In this document: positions 61,481-64,000 of the stretch, in pieces | Position numbering within the stretch: position 1 is the first letter of the stretch | Layout of the letters: every line of letters starts with the position of its first letter | Assembly (NCBI GenBank): GCA_038380795.1 | Contig: CM076276.1 | Location: 11,670,001 to 11,734,000, forward strand | Reading direction: 5' to 3' | DNA from: Pyrocephalus nanus | Lineage: Eukaryota > Chordata > Aves > Passeriformes > Tyrannidae | Length of the DNA stretch: 64,000 nt | Notes under the pieces: model-generated | Told to the model about the DNA's origin: nothing | The model's input: the letters and a program-made list of their open reading frames with translations, nothing else | Database searches by the model: none | Translations under genes and position numbers: made by a program

Positions 61481-64000
61481 AAACCAACACTCATCGTGAT
61501 GTGCTGGTTTATACCTGCAGATTTTATTTGCTGCAGTTCCTGTAGCACAGACAGACACTCAGCATTAGAGAAAATGGTGAATTTTCCTGAACACAAAAAG
61601 ACAGTAACAAGAAAACACACAAAGGAAGTTGAGGTGATAAAGATGCACGTCCATGTGGTGACGAGACAGACAATTCTTCACTAAGGAGATATTCTACCTA
61701 GCTGCAGGAACCACTGCATAGAAATGAACCAAAATTCATGACAAATTAAATTGTTTCAACACATTTTTTACTGGTAGCACACAGATAACAAATCCCTAAA
61801 GAAAATCCCAAACCAGATTACAACTAGGTTTTTATAGCCCCAAGTATCAGAGAAGTTTTATGAGACAGAGGAGAGAGTCAGAAGCTGCACAGAACACCTT
61901 TCACTTAAAAGACAGGATAATAAATGAATATAAACACCATGGAACGAGCAAGAAAAATAAATACTGTCTTATTATCCTTAGTCATGCTAACAGCTTAAAA
62001 AGGCAGGTTGGGGCTTGCAGCTATTATGCATCCAAAAACTAACCAGCACTTGGATTTTAAGCAAAGAAGACAAATGGCAAACAGAAGGGACTGCACAAAT
62101 AAAATGTCTGTGTGTTAAAGAATGGGAAAAACAGAAGGGGAGAAGAATCTCAGCAATATGAGCAGCTCAAAGATTTTAGGACAAATGAAAAGGTGATAAT
62201 ATAAGGAAACTAGGCACCAGTGAAGTGTATACAAAAAACGAATCACAGCTGGTACCGAAATATGAGTGCCAGTCAAGAAGCTACAAAAGTCCCTCTACAT
62301 ACCAAAAATTCACTTTGAACTTAAAACATTTAGAGGGACATGCCCTCAGGACAACCACAAAGGGAGGAAAAAATCATACCTGGTCCTTCCTGCTTCCTAA
62401 AAAACACTGCCTCAAAGTAAGGGGGTCCTGAAGGAAGAGGTACATGGCTTCTTCTGCAACATTATGGAGGGAGACTCAGGAACATACAATGGGCAATGAC
62501 CTTGAATCAACAGAATGTGCTGACACCTTACACTGAATCCTCAACACAAAGCTTGGTGCACTGTGAATCAACAGGACCTATGAGAGAAGCAGTGCAGGAA
62601 CCCTTCACCCCAAACTGAATGAACTCTCCTTCCTTGCTTAGATAAGAATCCAAATAAAAGACACAAGAGAAGATTTCATTCTCACTCAGATAACTTAATT
62701 CAAAAGAAAGAGGGTTCTACTACCTTCCACCTCTGAATTCAGAAAACAAGAAACACAGACCATTTCTGTCTGCTCTAAGAGAACTCAGAGCAAGTGATCA
62801 GAAGCCCATACAAGCAGACAGAACCAGAAAGTTTCTGTACCAAAACACAGTCTCCTCTACCTCAAAATCTCCCCCACTGCTTTTTTTTTTTTTTTTAAAT
62901 ACTTTAGCTACATCTATTGATTTTCCTCCTCCTCCTTCAGGGAATATTCACAGATGTGCAAAGCCACCTCTAACAGCAACATTAGCTGAAGCAAAAAATG
63001 AAATTTACACTTGACTGCCTTCTTCAACAATGTGCAATCACCATTTAATAGGAAAATGGAGCAGAGTGCAAACAGGAAAAGGAAAGGCCTGATTAAAACC
63101 CAACCGTCCCCGAGCTGATGATATCCCCACTACGGAAACAAGGCACACACTGAGCTTGGAGGAGCAGGAGCTCTGCACTGATCCACAGCCCCTCTCAGCA
63201 CCAACAAACTCAGACAGAGCCGAAGGAGAAGTGCCAAGGGAAGTATTTTTCACTGAGGAGTGGGGTGATGGCTACCACGATTCATCAACTTGCTTTCCTT
63301 CTTGTTAAGGAAAACAAAGCAAGTGCTTGAGGTACATAGTCATGAAGCCAAACCCATCAGGAAAAGGTAAAAATATGAGATTTGAGCTCTGAGCAGTGTC
63401 CACTGTCCAGCAGTGACATAACCCATCCTTTTCTACCCACAGGCAACAGAATTTGGGCTCAGCTCCACTATCTCACAAAGAGTGAGACATTCTATCCAAG
63501 AGGAGTTGGTGTGGCTTCAGTGACACCTCCACCCCTGGTGCTGCACAGAGCCCGTGGGCAGCCTGGGCAGGGCTCAGACACCCCAGGACAGCCTGGGCTG
63601 CCAGACCCACCCTGGGGCTGCTCCCACAGACACTCCCACCACAGAGGGACTTCTTTCTGCTCAAAGCAACCAAGGAGCCAATCCCTTGTTTTGACTTCAC
63701 CTCCAAACCACATCCAAACCCACCACACTGAGAACTCGGCACTGACGGATGTGCCTCAGTGCCATGTGGGAGGCTTTCTGGAAGGACAGCACTGACTTGG
63801 CCTCAGATCAAGCTGGGTTTTCCAAGAGTATTTGACTTATAGGACTGACAAAAAAAATTTACCTTCACACTTAGACTATACTTGAAAGGCTGATGTTTTC
63901 TGTTGTTCTTTTTGTTGTTTTCGTTTCTATCATTTATATTACAGGTCTGTTATTAATGAATTCTCATTTACACATGTCAGAAAGTGAAAGAAATCACGTA
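61481..64000. other. Intronic segment without recognised genes
   Basis: Apart from a T16 run at 62881 and a more GC-rich patch at 63.5-63.8 kb, where ORFs overlap on both strands (137 codons + at 63382-63795, 89 and 78 codons -), I see nothing. The opposing overlapping ORFs are what a stop-poor GC-rich stretch gives by chance. Confidence 0.7.
62881..62896. repeat. T16 mononucleotide run
   Basis: Sixteen T preceded by a C-rich stretch. Confidence 0.95.

Larger units (their letters stand above)
37141..64000 (-). other. MAD1L1: MAD1L1 intron upstream of the exon (incomplete; continues past 64000)
   Basis: No upstream MAD1 exon (the segment with MGLSIRTPEDLSRF in human) is visible on the minus strand to the right of the exon, so the preceding intron is at least 26.8 kb. 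It holds two CR1 tails, old SINE/CR1 relics, microsatellites and the palindromes described separately. Confidence 0.8.

Noticed and set aside
63382..63795. GC-richer patch with a 137-codon ORF, considered as a possible exon
   Set aside because: ORFs overlap in opposite directions, proline-rich low-complexity translation, and no convincing splice sites in a MAD1-compatible phase.
1..64000. A novel multi-gene system, operon, CRISPR array or endogenous virus
   Set aside because: No set of adjacent coding genes, no regularly spaced repeats, and no recognisable viral coding or LTR structure. The window is explained as large introns of one eukaryotic gene.

Overview
This window reads as vertebrate nuclear DNA, almost certainly from a bird. 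It is AT-rich, CpG-poor, non-coding over more than 99% of its length, and sparsely populated by CR1 retroposon tails. The best taxonomic markers are three fairly young CR1 3' ends (15706-15846 on +, 47505-47891 and 58786-59096 on -) with the usual avian tail. Much older relics are also present: two eroded CR1-type fragments (6543-6842 and 61215-61480) and up to four MIR/CORE-SINE-like fragments. I cannot name the species.

One protein-coding exon can be supported: 36996-37140 on the minus strand, 145 bp, with a consensus donor (AAG|GTGAGT) and a TTCCTTAG| acceptor. Its 48 complete codons encode a basic coiled coil that I recognise as the central rod of MAD1L1 (MAD1 mitotic arrest deficient-like 1), around residues 360-405 of the human protein. 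The window is therefore an interior slice of the MAD1L1 gene, transcribed right to left. Positions 37141-64000 belong to the intron before the exon and 1-36995 to the intron after it. Both introns run off the window, which fits a gene known in vertebrates for very long introns.

Layout: 1-36995 is intronic sequence with A/C- and A-rich low complexity, an old CR1 (6.5 kb), a 12-bp-stem hairpin (7.25 kb), MIR-like relics (12.6 and 24.2 kb), a + strand CR1 (15.7 kb) and two G-quadruplex motifs (22.1 and 27.6 kb). The exon lies at 37.0 kb. From 37141 to 64000 there is a small CpG cluster (40.5 kb), a CR1 (47.5 kb), a self-complementary TG/TA/CA microsatellite (50.4 kb), paired perfect palindromes (52.5 kb), a MIR relic (56.4 kb), a CR1 (58.8 kb), a MIR relic (59.4 kb) and an old CR1 (61.2 kb).

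The remaining open reading frames are short, overlap one another on both strands, lack recognisable domains and look like chance ORFs. I found no RNA gene, CRISPR array, operon, bacterial element, intact transposon or novel multi-gene system. The observations most worth a second look are short palindromes, G4 motifs, the CpG cluster, ancient SINE relics and several blocks that resemble conserved non-coding elements.
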